Positions 7,923-16,339 of a stretch of 39,883 nt of DNA are shown piece by piece. The position numbers were made by a program, and so were the translations under genes. Position 1 is the stretch's first letter; each line of letters opens with the position of its first letter. Origin of the DNA: Hyphomonadaceae bacterium (GTDB taxonomy: Bacteria > Pseudomonadota > Alphaproteobacteria > Caulobacterales > Hyphomonadaceae); NCBI GenBank assembly GCA_947478925.1, contig CANJXY010000009.1:1-39883 (forward strand), given 5' to 3'. The notes below the pieces were generated by a model. The model was given only the letters and a program-made list of their open reading frames with translations. It was not told the origin of the DNA and made no database searches.

Positions 7923-8912
7923 ATGGCGATTCCAGCCTCTCTGGCGAACCAGCTTTCCATTCCGGTGATCGGGTCTCCGCTTTTCATCATATCAACGCCG
8001 GACCTTGTGCTGGCCCAGTGCAAGGCAGGTGTGATCGGGTCTTTCCCGTCGCTGAATGCGCGCCCGCTGGAGCAGCTGGACGAGTGGCTGACGCAGCTGA
8101 ACGAAGAACTGGCGGTGGCGCGGCGGGCCAATCCTGCGGCGAAGATCGCGCCCTACGCGGTGAACCTGATCGTCCACAAGTCGAACAACCGGATCGAGGA
8201 GGACCTCGCGCTGTGCGTAAAGCACAAGGTTCCGATCGTGATCACGTCGCTGGGCGCCCGACCGGAAGTGAACGCGGCGATCCATTCCTATGGCGGTATC
8301 GTGCTGCACGACATTATCAACGTGGTGTTCGCGCACAAGGCGCTGGAGAAGGGGGCTGATGGCCTCGTTGCAGTTTGCGCGGGCGCGGGCGGACATGCCG
8401 GCGTGCTGTCACCGTTTGCGCTGATCAGCGAGATCCGCGAGTTCTTCAACGGTCCGTTAGCGCTGTCTGGGTCGATCTCGACTGGCGCGCAGATTCTGGC
8501 GGCGCAGGCGATCGGCGCCGACTTCGCCTATATCGGCACGGCCTTCATCGCGACGCACGAGGCGCGCGCGATGGAAGGCTACAAGGACATGATCGTCGCC
8601 AGCGCGTCAAAGGACATTGTCTATTCCAGCCTGTTCACCGGCGTGCACGGCAACTATCTGGCGCCTTCGATCGCCAAGGCGGGGATGGACCCCAACAATC
8701 TTCCCGAAGGCGACAAGGCGACGATGAGCTTCCAGTCCGGCGAAGGCTCCAAGGCGAAAGCGTGGAAGGATGTCTGGGGCTCCGGCCAGGGCATCGGCGC
8801 GGTGAAGACGCGCATGGGCGCGGGCGAGTACATCGCCCAGCTGCGGCGGGAGTATGCCGAGGCGAGGGCGAAGCTGGCGCTCTCCTCGAAGGAATTCTCG
8901 ACGATCGGTTAG
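7923..8912 (+). CDS. Nitronate monooxygenase-like FMN oxidoreductase
   Basis: 329 residues from ATG 7923; the longer open frame to 7653 runs antisense into mutA and is not used. TIM-barrel flavoprotein of the nitronate monooxygenase / 2-nitropropane dioxygenase family. Landmarks: IGSPLFIIS at the N-terminus, CKAGVIGSFPSLNAR, AVNLIVHKSN, GAGGHAG (phosphate-binding loop with the catalytic His), SGSISTG and GADFAYIGTAFIAT, which hold the FMN phosphate. The C-terminal part has the GSGQGIG segment common in the family. Family enzymes oxidise nitronates with O2, but many relatives act on other substrates, so the physiological role is open. The threonine dehydratase gene follows after 46 bases and may be in the same operon. 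Confidence 0.85.
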   Translation: MAIPASLANQLSIPVIGSPLFIISTPDLVLAQCKAGVIGSFPSLNARPLEQLDEWLTQLNEELAVARRANPAAKIAPYAVNLIVHKSNNRIEEDLALCVKHKVPIVITSLGARPEVNAAIHSYGGIVLHDIINVVFAHKALEKGADGLVAVCAGAGGHAGVLSPFALISEIREFFNGPLALSGSISTGAQILAAQAIGADFAYIGTAFIATHEARAMEGYKDMIVASASKDIVYSSLFTGVHGNYLAPSIAKAGMDPNNLPEGDKATMSFQSGEGSKAKAWKDVWGSGQGIGAVKTRMGAGEYIAQLRREYAEARAKLALSSKEFSTIG

Positions 8913-8958
8913 ATAACTTCGTTTGATAGCGGACGGCGGTCTGGCGCATAACCGTGCC

Positions 8959-9966
8959 ATGATCACCGACCCGCTCAAAGACCTGCCGACCTTCGCCGAC
9001 ATTGAGGACGCAGCCGAGCGCCTCAACGGCGTGACGTTTCATACGCCTTTGCTGCGATCGGATGCTCTGGATGCCGTCGTCGGAGCGCCTGTGTGGATCA
9101 AGCCGGAGACGCTGCAGCGGACGGGCTCGTTCAAGATGCGTGGCGCGTGGAACCGGATCAGCCGGATAGCGGAGGCGGATCGAGCGAAGGGCGTTGTTGC
9201 GTTCTCGTCGGGCAATCATGCGCAGGGCGTGGCCGAGACGGCGCGGGTGCTGGGGATGCACGCCACGATTGTGATGCCGTCGGACGCGCCCGCATCGAAG
9301 ATCGAGAGCACGCGGCGGCGGGGGGCAGAGGTTCGACTCTATGATCGTGTAAAGGAAAGCCGCGAGGCGATTGCAGCGGAGATCGCTGGCAAGTCTGGCG
9401 CGACAACCGTGCGACCGTTCGACGATGCCTGGATCATGGCGGGGCAGGGCACGGCGGGGCTGGAGGCTGCGCGCGATGCGGCGGCCGTGGGTCTCAAGTT
9501 CGGCAGCCTGATCTGCAATGCGTCTGGCGGTGGCTTGCTGGCGGGTATGGCTGTCGCGTTCGAGGCGTTGTCACTGTCGACGGAGGTCTATGTCGCCGAG
9601 CCGGAGGGGCATGACGATCTGATCCGCTCACTGGCCGAGAAGCGGATCGTGTCGAATGCGCCGGGGACGCGTTCCATCGCCGATGCACTGATGTCGCCGG
9701 AGCCCGGCGTGCTGCCGTTCGAGGTTCACAAGCGGCGCGTGAAGGGCGGGTTCACGGCGAACAACGACCAGCTGCTGGATGCGATGTCGTTTGCTTTTCA
9801 CCATCTCAAGCTGGTCGTCGAGCCGGGCGGGGCGAATGGCCTCGCCGTGCTACTGAACAATCGCGCGTATTTTGCGGCGCGCGGGCCAGTACTTATCGTG
9901 CTGTCCGGCGGCAATGTCGACGCGGACATGTTCGCAAAGGCGATTGCGCGGACGCCGCCGGGTTAA
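8959..9966 (+). CDS. Threonine/serine dehydratase, fold type II PLP enzyme
   Basis: 335 residues from ATG 8959, chosen over the upstream TTG at 8923 because homology begins at TFADIEDAAERL. The PLP-binding Lys is in TGSFKMRGA, the Asn-containing loop is SSGNHAQG, and the glycine-rich phosphate cup is NASGGGLLAG. VEPGGANGLA and VLSGGNVD near the end are standard for the family. There is no C-terminal ACT domain, so this is the short catabolic/serine-racemase-like type rather than the Ile-regulated IlvA. It would deaminate Thr to 2-oxobutyrate or Ser to pyruvate, or racemise Ser. Its TAA overlaps the convergent transglycosylase stop in a shared TTAA. Confidence 0.87.
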   Translation: MITDPLKDLPTFADIEDAAERLNGVTFHTPLLRSDALDAVVGAPVWIKPETLQRTGSFKMRGAWNRISRIAEADRAKGVVAFSSGNHAQGVAETARVLGMHATIVMPSDAPASKIESTRRRGAEVRLYDRVKESREAIAAEIAGKSGATTVRPFDDAWIMAGQGTAGLEAARDAAAVGLKFGSLICNASGGGLLAGMAVAFEALSLSTEVYVAEPEGHDDLIRSLAEKRIVSNAPGTRSIADALMSPEPGVLPFEVHKRRVKGGFTANNDQLLDAMSFAFHHLKLVVEPGGANGLAVLLNNRAYFAARGPVLIVLSGGNVDADMFAKAIARTPPG

Positions 9967-12008
9967 CTTGGACGTCCGCGCCGCAGGTCTTCGGAGAGTA
10001 TGATCTCAGTGGGCTGGCCGCTGAGGCGGTTGCGGTAGACTTCAGTGTTTTCGAGGACGCGCTGGACGTAGTTGCGTGTCTCGGAGAACGGGATGCTCTC
10101 GATCCAGTTCACCGGGTCAGTTCCGGCGCGCGGGTCGCCAAAATCGCGGATCCACTGGCGCGCGCGCGAGGGGCCGGCGTTGTAGGCGGCGGCGGCGAGA
10201 ATGTAGGAGCCACCGAAACTGTCGACGAGATCATCAAGGAAGCCACGGCCGAGTCGCAGGTTGTACTGCGGATCATCGGTCAGCCAGCTCTGGCGGAAAG
10301 GCAGGCCGACCATGCGCGCTTCCGCCTGGGCGAAGCGCGGGATCATCTGCATCAGGCCGCGAGCGTCGGCGTTTGAGATGGCGCGGTGGTTGAACTCGCT
10401 CTCCTGCCGCGCCAGCGCCAGCACCATTGCGGGTTCGGCTGAGCCCGTGCGCGGCGAGGGCGGGAGCGACATGAGCGGGAACACGGCGTCAGGCGCGACC
10501 AGGCCACGGCCGAGGCCGGCCTTGGCGCTGCGCACGGCGGCCCGCATTTCAAGATAGCCGGACGCAATGTCGAACAGCATTTGATGTTCGTTGGGCGAGG
10601 CCAGCATGTCGTCGAGTGCGAACGCAAAACGCTCGAACGTGCCGATGCGGCCGGTTTCCGCGAGCAGTATGGCAGCGCGAACGGCGGGCTGGCGTGCGAA
10701 GGCTGCGCGTTCTTCATCGGTCGGTTGGGGCAGCGAGGCGAAGTTGATCATCACTGCAGCGGGGTTGCGGTCCTTGACCTTCTCTGCGGCGAGTTGGCCG
10801 TAGAATACATAAGGATAGCGGGCAGCGATGTCGTAGGCGGCGTTGGCCTCCTCCATGCGGCCCTGCGCCTTGAGCGCTTCACCGAGCCAGTATTGCGCGC
10901 GGGAGATGCTGATAGGGGTAATCACGCCTGCGCCAAAAACGCGGAAGTGGTTTTCGGCTTTCAGCGCATCGCCCATCTTGGTCAGTGCGAGCCAGCCGGC
11001 GATCCACTCGGCATCGCGGAAGGCTTCACCCGATGTAAGACCGTGACCTGCGGCAAGCTGATAGGCGGTCGCGTAATTCTGTTCGCGGATCATGCGGCGC
11101 ATGGCCGATTGCTTCTCGACCCAAATGTCGTCGCGACCGACCGGCGCGGCCGCTTGCCCGTTGATGCGGAGGAGGAGGTTGAGTTCCTCGGGGGCTTTGC
11201 CTTTGCGCTCGTTCCAGCGCGCACGTTCGTAGAGAAGACCGGCATCTTCGGTGTAGGCGGCGGGAACCGCGTTCACCAGCTTGTCGACATTCTTGACGTT
11301 CTTGATGAGACCGATCCGCGCTTCGATGACAGCCTTGCGGTCTGAAGTGAGGCGAGAAGACATCGCCTTCGCGCTCGTGGTGTCGCCGCGCCAGAGGAAC
11401 ATGTCGGCGCGGCCATAGTGGTCCTCGGCCGACAGCAGCGAACCGTAGTGTGACTGGATCGTGGCGACGGCGGCAGTGGACATCGGCTTGGTGCGCCAGG
11501 CGTCCTGGATCACGCGCGCCATGTCGTCGCGCTTGCCCTGGCTGTCATAGGCGTCGGCGAGGGCGAGGATGCCTTCGCCCGTCTGTGGGCCGCGCGCCAG
11601 CAGCCACACGATACGTTCATCGGCGGTGAGGGTGGAGCGCGGGATGGCGGCCTCGACCTGGTCGAGGATCAGGCTGGAATCAGGCCAGCCCTTGAACTCC
11701 TCGGCCGCCTGCATCAGCTCTCCGAAGCCCATGCCGGCATTGCCGTTGGTCGCCAGGCGCCAGCGCACCAGCGCCTGCGCAGCCGGATCCGAAATCCGGC
11801 CCTGCAGCGAGCGCACTTGGCCCCATTCGCCGCTATCCGCCGAATCCAGCGCCCGCAGGAGCAAAGAAAGGTCAGGCGAGGCCAGCCAGGGCGAGGAGAC
11901 GGGCGGGGGTGATTTCAGGGAGGGGGCGGCCGGGTTGGCCGTCGCAGGGGCCGCTAAAAGGCTAGTGAGCGTGACGGCGAGGAGGAGGCGCTTGCCAAAC
12001 TGCTTCAT
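9963..12008 (-). CDS. slt: Soluble lytic murein transglycosylase
   Basis: 681 residues from ATG 12008. A signal peptide (basic KQFGKR, hydrophobic LLLAVTLTSLLAAP, cleavage after ATA) directs it to the periplasm. The middle 450 residues are a helical, TPR-like superhelix as in the U/L domains of Slt70. The lysozyme-like SLT domain is at the C-terminus: the catalytic Glu is in LARQESEFN (about residue 536), followed by ARGLMQMIP and AAAAYNAGPSRARQW. It cleaves the MurNAc-GlcNAc bond to leave 1,6-anhydro ends during wall turnover. The frame runs further upstream to 12296, but that part is antisense to dapA and lacks a signal peptide. It diverges from dapA with 43 bases between starts. Confidence 0.92.
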   Translation of the reverse strand: MKQFGKRLLLAVTLTSLLAAPATANPAAPSLKSPPPVSSPWLASPDLSLLLRALDSADSGEWGQVRSLQGRISDPAAQALVRWRLATNGNAGMGFGELMQAAEEFKGWPDSSLILDQVEAAIPRSTLTADERIVWLLARGPQTGEGILALADAYDSQGKRDDMARVIQDAWRTKPMSTAAVATIQSHYGSLLSAEDHYGRADMFLWRGDTTSAKAMSSRLTSDRKAVIEARIGLIKNVKNVDKLVNAVPAAYTEDAGLLYERARWNERKGKAPEELNLLLRINGQAAAPVGRDDIWVEKQSAMRRMIREQNYATAYQLAAGHGLTSGEAFRDAEWIAGWLALTKMGDALKAENHFRVFGAGVITPISISRAQYWLGEALKAQGRMEEANAAYDIAARYPYVFYGQLAAEKVKDRNPAAVMINFASLPQPTDEERAAFARQPAVRAAILLAETGRIGTFERFAFALDDMLASPNEHQMLFDIASGYLEMRAAVRSAKAGLGRGLVAPDAVFPLMSLPPSPRTGSAEPAMVLALARQESEFNHRAISNADARGLMQMIPRFAQAEARMVGLPFRQSWLTDDPQYNLRLGRGFLDDLVDSFGGSYILAAAAYNAGPSRARQWIRDFGDPRAGTDPVNWIESIPFSETRNYVQRVLENTEVYRNRLSGQPTEIILSEDLRRGRPS

Positions 12009-12051
12009 GAAATGATTATCCCGCGAGTCGCTCCCAAGGAAATCCGCCGTC

Positions 12052-12930
12052 ATGCTGTTCAAAGGGTCCATTCCCGCCCTCGTCACCCCCTTCCGCCATG
12101 GGAAGGTGGACGAGAAGGCGTTTGTGGCGCTGGTCGAGCGGCAGATCGGGGCCGGGACGCATGGCGTGGTGGTCTGCGGAACCACGGGCGAGGCCTCGAC
12201 CTTGTCGCATGATGAAGACAGGGCCGTCGTCGAGCTGTGCGTAAAAACGGTGGCAGGACGGGTTCCGGTCATTGCAGGTACAGGCTCCAATTCCACGGCG
12301 GAGGCGCTTGGCCTCCTCCAGCACGCTAAGGCAGTCGGAGCTCACGCAGCCCTGATCGTGAACCCGTATTACAACCGGCCGACCCAAGATGGCGTTTATG
12401 CACATTACAAAACTTTGACGGAAGCGGTCCAGCTGCCGATTTTCGTCTACAATGTCCCGGGACGTACCGGTTCGGATATGTCCGTGGAACTCATCGCGCG
12501 TCTTTCGCAGCTGGCGAACGTGGTCGGGATCAAGGACGCGTCGGCCGACCTGTCGCGCGTTGCCCGTCATTCTGCGCTCTGCAAGCAAGGTTTCATTCAG
12601 ATTTCGGGCGAGGACCCGAGCGCTGTAGCGTTCAACGCGCAGGGCGGGGTGGGCTGTATTTCGGTGACCGCCAACGTTGCGCCGGCGCAGTGCGCAAAAA
12701 TGCAGGAAGCGACCCTGCGTGGCGATTATGCCGAGGCGCGGCGGGTCAACGACACGCTGGCGCGCCTCCACCGCGCAATGTTCCTCGAGGCGAGCCCCGC
12801 GCCGGCGAAGTATGCGCTGTCGCTGCTGGGGCTGTGTGCGGACGAGCTACGGCTGCCGTTGGTTCCTGTACAGAGCCAGGACGTTAAAGACGAGATCAGG
12901 GCAGCGATGCAGGAAGCCGGCGTACTCTGA
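12052..12930 (+). CDS. dapA: 4-hydroxy-tetrahydrodipicolinate synthase
   Basis: 292 residues, normal for the family. It condenses pyruvate and aspartate semialdehyde in the lysine/diaminopimelate pathway. The Schiff-base lysine is K161 in GIKDAS, Y133 and R138 lie in YNVPGRTG, and GTTGE carries the Thr pair at 44-45, all at the E. coli numbering. AAGGA-type purines (CCAAGGAAA) precede the ATG. The TGA stop overlaps the smpB ATG by one base (TGATG), so the two genes are translationally coupled. Product supplies mDAP for peptidoglycan, in keeping with the divergent slt gene. Confidence 0.96.
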   Translation: MLFKGSIPALVTPFRHGKVDEKAFVALVERQIGAGTHGVVVCGTTGEASTLSHDEDRAVVELCVKTVAGRVPVIAGTGSNSTAEALGLLQHAKAVGAHAALIVNPYYNRPTQDGVYAHYKTLTEAVQLPIFVYNVPGRTGSDMSVELIARLSQLANVVGIKDASADLSRVARHSALCKQGFIQISGEDPSAVAFNAQGGVGCISVTANVAPAQCAKMQEATLRGDYAEARRVNDTLARLHRAMFLEASPAPAKYALSLLGLCADELRLPLVPVQSQDVKDEIRAAMQEAGVL

Positions 12931-13442
12931 TGGCGCAGGGCCCCAAAAGCAGCGGCGCGAACCCCAAGGGCAAGACGCGGCGTGAGCTCGCTCGCAAGTC
13001 CGTCGCCGAGAACCGGCAGGCGCGGCGCAACTACGAGATCCTCGACGATCTCGAAGTCGGCATCGTGCTGACCGGCTCGGAAGTAAAATCCCTGCGCGAG
13101 GGCCGCGCCAACATCGCCGAAGCGTATGCGCGAGAGGAGGACGGCAAGATCGTACTCATCAACTCGACGATCCCGACCTATCCGCCCGCCGGCCAATTCA
13201 ATCACGACCCTGCCCGCAAGCGTATCCTTCTGGTCAAGAAGCGCGAGTACAATCGACTCGTCGGCGCGGTGAACCGCGACGGCCGCACGCTGGTCCCGCT
13301 CGAACTCTATTTCGGCCCAACGGGCATGGCGAAGATCAAGCTGGCGCTCGCAACCGGTCGCAAGGCGCCGGACAAACGCGATGTCGAGAAGAAGCGCGAC
13401 TGGGACCGCCAGAAGGGCCGGATCCTGCGGGATCGTGGTTAA
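12930..13442 (+). CDS. smpB: SsrA-binding protein
   Basis: 170 residues. SmpB carries tmRNA to stalled ribosomes. Family landmarks are [47 protein letters not shown] and LVPLELYF. The basic C-terminal tail ([21 protein letters not shown]) is the part that enters the empty mRNA channel. The start overlaps the dapA stop by one base. The tmRNA gene itself is not next to it; the 220 bases downstream hold interleaved inverted repeats of unknown meaning and a terminator belonging to the opposite strand. Confidence 0.96.
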   Translation: MAQGPKSSGANPKGKTRRELARKSVAENRQARRNYEILDDLEVGIVLTGSEVKSLREGRANIAEAYAREEDGKIVLINSTIPTYPPAGQFNHDPARKRILLVKKREYNRLVGAVNRDGRTLVPLELYFGPTGMAKIKLALATGRKAPDKRDVEKKRDWDRQKGRILRDRG

Positions 13443-13475
13443 AGGCCAAGAGTTCTAGTCGCATCACTCCGAAGT

Positions 13476-13540
13476 GTCAGCGCGCTCTGGGTCTGCGTCG
13501 GCGCGCTTCACGCTGACGGTTGCCAACATTGCCGACGCAG
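13476..13540. repeat. Interleaved inverted repeats after smpB
   Basis: Two perfect inverted repeats are interlaced: GTCAGCG (13476-13482) with CGCTGAC (13511-13517), and CTGCGTCGGC (13493-13502) with GCCGACGCAG (13531-13540). The order A-B-A'-B' is that of an H-type pseudoknot if transcribed. No T-run follows, so it is not an ordinary terminator. The function is unknown and chance in GC-rich DNA cannot be excluded. Confidence 0.5.
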
Positions 13541-13595
13541 GGGCCGGATGTGATGCTGAGGATCGCGCCGGCGCTCCATTTCAGCGACTGGACCA

Positions 13596-13630
13596 AAGCA
13601 AAAGGGGCCGCGCGGATGGCGCAGCCCCTT
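13596..13630 (-). terminator. Terminator of the cheY-cheZ operon
   Basis: The 7-bp stem AAGGGGC/GCCCCTT (13602-13608 with 13624-13630), extended inside by GCGC/GCGC with one mismatch, is followed on the minus strand by TTTTGCTTT. It sits about 30 bases beyond the cheZ stop. The plus-strand side (CCTTGTTT) is weaker, but it might also stop transcripts coming from smpB. Confidence 0.75.
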
Positions 13631-13661
13631 CCTTGTTTGGATCAGTCTGTCGACGGACGCG

Positions 13662-14291
13662 TTACGAGAACAGCGCGTCGATGTCGTCTTGCGATGTCGA
13701 TGGTCCATTCATTGCCGGGCCATTGAGGAGGAGTTCGCGAGCGCGGACTTCGTCGGCGGTTTCGGACTTTGCGGTGTCCGTGACGCCGAGGGCACTGGCG
13801 AACTTGGTGACGCGTTCCTCGATGTGACGTAGCGTCGAGATCACTTTCGTAACACGTTGGCCCGTCAGGTCCTGGAACGAGCAGGCCTCGAATATTCGCA
13901 TCATGGCGGCGTCGACGTCGGCTTTGTATGCCGTCAGGTCGGTCGGCTCCAGGCTCATCAGCTTTTCGGCTTCCGTCATGATGGACTCAGTTGCGCGCTC
14001 CGTGTCGCGCACGACCGCGTCGAGTTCGACGGAGGCACCTGGGAGGCGGGTGTCTTTGATGTCGTTGGCTTGGAGGCCGGAGATTTCATCGCGGGCCTTC
14101 TGGATGAAGTCCGCAAGGTATTTGAATTCACCGATGATCGAACGATCGAGTGAGCCAAAGAAGGCGGTCATGGCGTCAGCCATCTGGTGGGAAAGGTCGA
14201 GCACTTCGACCAGCGGACGTTCGCGAACGCCTGTGGCCTTGAGCTGGTCCATCGCGACGCGGATCTTTTGTGCAGCTTCTGCGGCAGCCAT
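13662..14291 (-). CDS. cheZ: CheZ-family CheY-P phosphatase
   Basis: 209 residues, mainly a long helical hairpin. The phosphatase motif FQDLTGQRV holds the acidic residue and catalytic Gln (D141 and Q145, equivalent to D143 and Q147 of E. coli CheZ), within the helix FEACSFQDLTGQRVTKVI. A disordered linker (about 170-198) leads to the last ten residues SQDDIDALFS, which should bind CheY-P. That peptide resembles the N-terminal CheY-binding peptide of FliM more than the E. coli CheZ tail. It is co-transcribed with the upstream cheY, whose TGA overlaps this ATG by one base, so the likely target is that CheY. Other chemotaxis genes are not present in the window. Confidence 0.85.
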   Translation of the reverse strand: MAAAEAAQKIRVAMDQLKATGVRERPLVEVLDLSHQMADAMTAFFGSLDRSIIGEFKYLADFIQKARDEISGLQANDIKDTRLPGASVELDAVVRDTERATESIMTEAEKLMSLEPTDLTAYKADVDAAMMRIFEACSFQDLTGQRVTKVISTLRHIEERVTKFASALGVTDTAKSETADEVRARELLLNGPAMNGPSTSQDDIDALFS

Positions 14292-14677
14292 CAGAATTCT
14301 CCCAGCACCGCTTTGAGCTTGCCCTTCAGCGTCTCGGCGTTGAAAGGTTTTACGATGTAATTGTTCACGCCAGCTTTCTTCGCGGCGATCACGTTCTCGG
14401 TTTTTGATTCGGCCGTGACCATGATGAAGGGGGTCGTCTTTAGTTTGTCGCTGGCGCGGACCTGCTGGAGCAGTTCGTAGCCGGTCATCGGCTCCATGTT
14501 CCAGTCGGAGATCACGAGGCCGAACTTGCCGCCATTGAGCTTTTCCAGCGCCTGGCGACCATCCTTGGCCTCCTCGATATTCTTGAAACCGAGCTGATTC
14601 AGCAGGTTTCGGATGATGCGTATCATCGTCTGATAATCGTCCACGACGAGGACGGGCATGGACAGGTCGACGGCCAT
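14291..14677 (-). CDS. cheY: CheY-like single-domain response regulator
   Basis: 128 residues, only a receiver domain. The acidic pocket is D13/D14 (VVDDYQ), the phospho-acceptor is D58 in ISDWNMEPMTG, with T88 (MVTAES) and K110 (IVKPF). DWNM and VTAE are as in chemotaxis CheY proteins, so flagellar-motor control is likely rather than transcriptional output. GGAG lies about ten bases before the ATG. It is first gene of a two-gene minus-strand operon with cheZ, with stop and start overlapping as TGATG, which suggests the pair is made in a fixed ratio. Confidence 0.9.
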   Translation of the reverse strand: MAVDLSMPVLVVDDYQTMIRIIRNLLNQLGFKNIEEAKDGRQALEKLNGGKFGLVISDWNMEPMTGYELLQQVRASDKLKTTPFIMVTAESKTENVIAAKKAGVNNYIVKPFNAETLKGKLKAVLGEF

Positions 14678-14791
14678 ATTCCAGAAGCTCCTAGGCGGTT
14701 GCTATCGCTACTTTTAACGGAAGAGCCCGAAAAATTGGTGAATCACGATCGAAATGTCGGATTAAGACGGGTGTTTACGAGCAGACTCGGT

Positions 14792-14820
14792 CTGAAACCC
14801 CTGTATTCAGGCCGTATACT
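14792..14820 (+). promoter_or_regulatory. Candidate sigma-70-type promoter for the phaJ-ribF unit
   Basis: A -10-like TATACT (14815-14820) with CTGAAA (14792-14797) exactly 17 bases upstream as a weak -35. It would give a leader of about 95 bases before ATG 14923. Sequence-only prediction; the -35 match is 4 of 6. Confidence 0.4.
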
Positions 14821-14922
14821 AGGCGTATGGCGCGAAAGCGGGTTCACACGACCCGGGGCTATGTTCTATGCACCCGGCGACGGTCCGGTGGTGAACCGGC
14901 TCTGCACTTGAGGAAATTTGGA

Positions 14923-15351
14923 ATGAAGCAGGGCAAGACTTTCGCCGACCTCGCTTTGGGGATGCAGGTCTCCATCGAGAACACCGTCAAGGAGCAGGAC
15001 GTCTCCGATTTCGCCCGGGTCTCGGGCGACAACAATCCTCTGCACATGGACGATGAGTACGCCAGGACCACACAGTTCAAGGGCCGGATCGCGCACGGCG
15101 CGCTGACGGCCAGCTACATCTCGGCCATCCTCGGCAACGACCTGCCGGGACCGGGCGCAGTGTTCATGGAGTTGAACCTGAAATTCGTGCGGCCAGTGCG
15201 GATCGGCGACACAGTGATCTCGACGGCCGAAGTGATAGAGATGGTCGAGCGCGGCTATCGCGTGCGGTTGGCCGTGAAGGGTGAGGTTGAAGGCAAGGTC
15301 TGCATGAAGGGCGAGGCCCTGGTCATGGTGCCCTCCGGCAAGGCCGAGTGA
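14923..15351 (+). CDS. MaoC-like (R)-specific enoyl-CoA hydratase
   Basis: 142 residues, a single hot-dog-fold domain of the MaoC/PhaJ type. The catalytic pair is D36 and H41 in SGDNNPLHMDDEYA, followed by the GRIAHGAL segment that forms the substrate tunnel. ELNLKFVRPVRIGD is the usual next strand. Such enzymes hydrate trans-2-enoyl-CoA to (R)-3-hydroxyacyl-CoA, linking beta-oxidation to polyhydroxyalkanoate or other routes; no PHA genes are nearby, so the pathway is open. The start is set by GAGG about ten bases upstream; the longer frame to 14827 has no such site. ribF follows after 21 bases. Confidence 0.85.
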   Translation: MKQGKTFADLALGMQVSIENTVKEQDVSDFARVSGDNNPLHMDDEYARTTQFKGRIAHGALTASYISAILGNDLPGPGAVFMELNLKFVRPVRIGDTVISTAEVIEMVERGYRVRLAVKGEVEGKVCMKGEALVMVPSGKAE

Positions 15352-15372
15352 AACCGTGGCAGCCAAGCTGAG

Positions 15373-16299
15373 ATGAGCCCGACGGAGATAGGCAAGGGCG
15401 CAGCAATCGCACTGGGTAACTTCGACGGGTTGCATGCCGGGCATCGCGCCGTCATCGAGGACGCACGCGGACAAGCGAAGCAAATCGGTGCGCCGCTGGG
15501 CGTTGCGACGTTCGAACCTGCGCCGCGGCGCTTTTTCCAACCCGATGCGCCCCCCTTCCGCCTGATGACGCCGTTGCGCCGGCAGATCGCGCTGGATGCG
15601 ATCGGCGTTGATGAGGTGCACCTGCTGCGTTTCGACGCTGTCATGGCGGCGATGACGGACCGAGAATTTTGCGCGCGCGTGATCGTGGATGAGGTTGGCG
15701 CGCGGGCGGTTAGCGTTGGGTTCGATTTTCGCTTCGGCAAGGGCCGGATGGGGGACGCGGACAGCCTGACGTCGATCGGTCGTGACCTTGGCTTCGATGT
15801 CAGCGTGGTTGCGGAAGTGAAGGATGCCGGCGCCAAGGTATCGTCCTCGCGGATCCGCGAGGCGATCGAAACGGGCGATATGGATGGGGCTGGCGCGGCT
15901 CTGGGTGGCAGCTGGATCGTCGACGCTATTGTGGAGCATGGCGAGAAGCGCGGACGCACTCTGGGCTTTCCGACGGCAAACATGCAGCTGGGCGAGATCG
16001 CGCATCCGGCACACGGCGTTTATGCGGTCTGGGCGCGGTCGGAAGGGTGGCCGGAGTGGCGGCCAGGCGTCGCCAGTTTCGGGCGCACGCCCACCACCGG
16101 TCTGCGGGACGCGCTGCTGGAAGTCGTTGTTTTTGACTGGTCTGGCGACGTTTACGGTCAGCGTATGCACACGGCCTTCGTAAAATTCCTGAGACCGGAA
16201 CAACGTTTCAAGGGGTTGGTTGAGCTAATTGCAGCTATGAAAGCTGACGAAGCGGCAGCAAGGGCCGTCCTTGCGGGGGCGAGGCCGCCGCTGCTATGA
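15373..16299 (+). CDS. ribF: Bifunctional riboflavin kinase / FAD synthetase
   Basis: 308 residues. The N-terminal adenylyltransferase domain (about 1-175) has GNFDGLHAGH with H21 and H24, and SSSRIREAI near 157. The C-terminal riboflavin kinase domain has GRTLGFPTAN (the flavin and ATP-Mg site), HGVYAVW and FGRTPTT, and closes with FVKFLRPEQRF. It makes FMN and FAD from riboflavin. Position upstream of ileS and lspA is common in proteobacteria. The ribosome-binding site is weak (AAGCTGAG). Confidence 0.94.
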   Translation: MSPTEIGKGAAIALGNFDGLHAGHRAVIEDARGQAKQIGAPLGVATFEPAPRRFFQPDAPPFRLMTPLRRQIALDAIGVDEVHLLRFDAVMAAMTDREFCARVIVDEVGARAVSVGFDFRFGKGRMGDADSLTSIGRDLGFDVSVVAEVKDAGAKVSSSRIREAIETGDMDGAGAALGGSWIVDAIVEHGEKRGRTLGFPTANMQLGEIAHPAHGVYAVWARSEGWPEWRPGVASFGRTPTTGLRDALLEVVVFDWSGDVYGQRMHTAFVKFLRPEQRFKGLVELIAAMKADEAAARAVLAGARPPLL

Positions 16300-16339
16300 G
16301 CCTCACAATGCAACGGGTCGCCATCATCCGAATTATGGG

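Noticed and set aside
12009-12296. Upstream extension of the transglycosylase frame
   Set aside because: It would overlap dapA and bury the signal peptide; ATG 12008 explains the exported start.
13443-13661. tmRNA (ssrA) gene after smpB
   Set aside because: The spacer is too short and shows no tRNA-like end or tag-coding frame.
14755-14785. CtrA box (TTAA-N7-TTAA) between cheY and phaJ
   Set aside because: TTAA at 14762 is followed after seven bases by GTTT rather than TTAA.
14841-14897. GGTTCAC/GTGAACC inverted repeat in the phaJ leader
   Set aside because: Seven-base arms 43 bases apart in a GC-rich leader are close to chance and no other feature supports them.
14866-16203. 445-codon minus-strand ORF across phaJ and ribF
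   Set aside because: Arg/His-rich, covers two recognisable genes on the other strand, no motifs.
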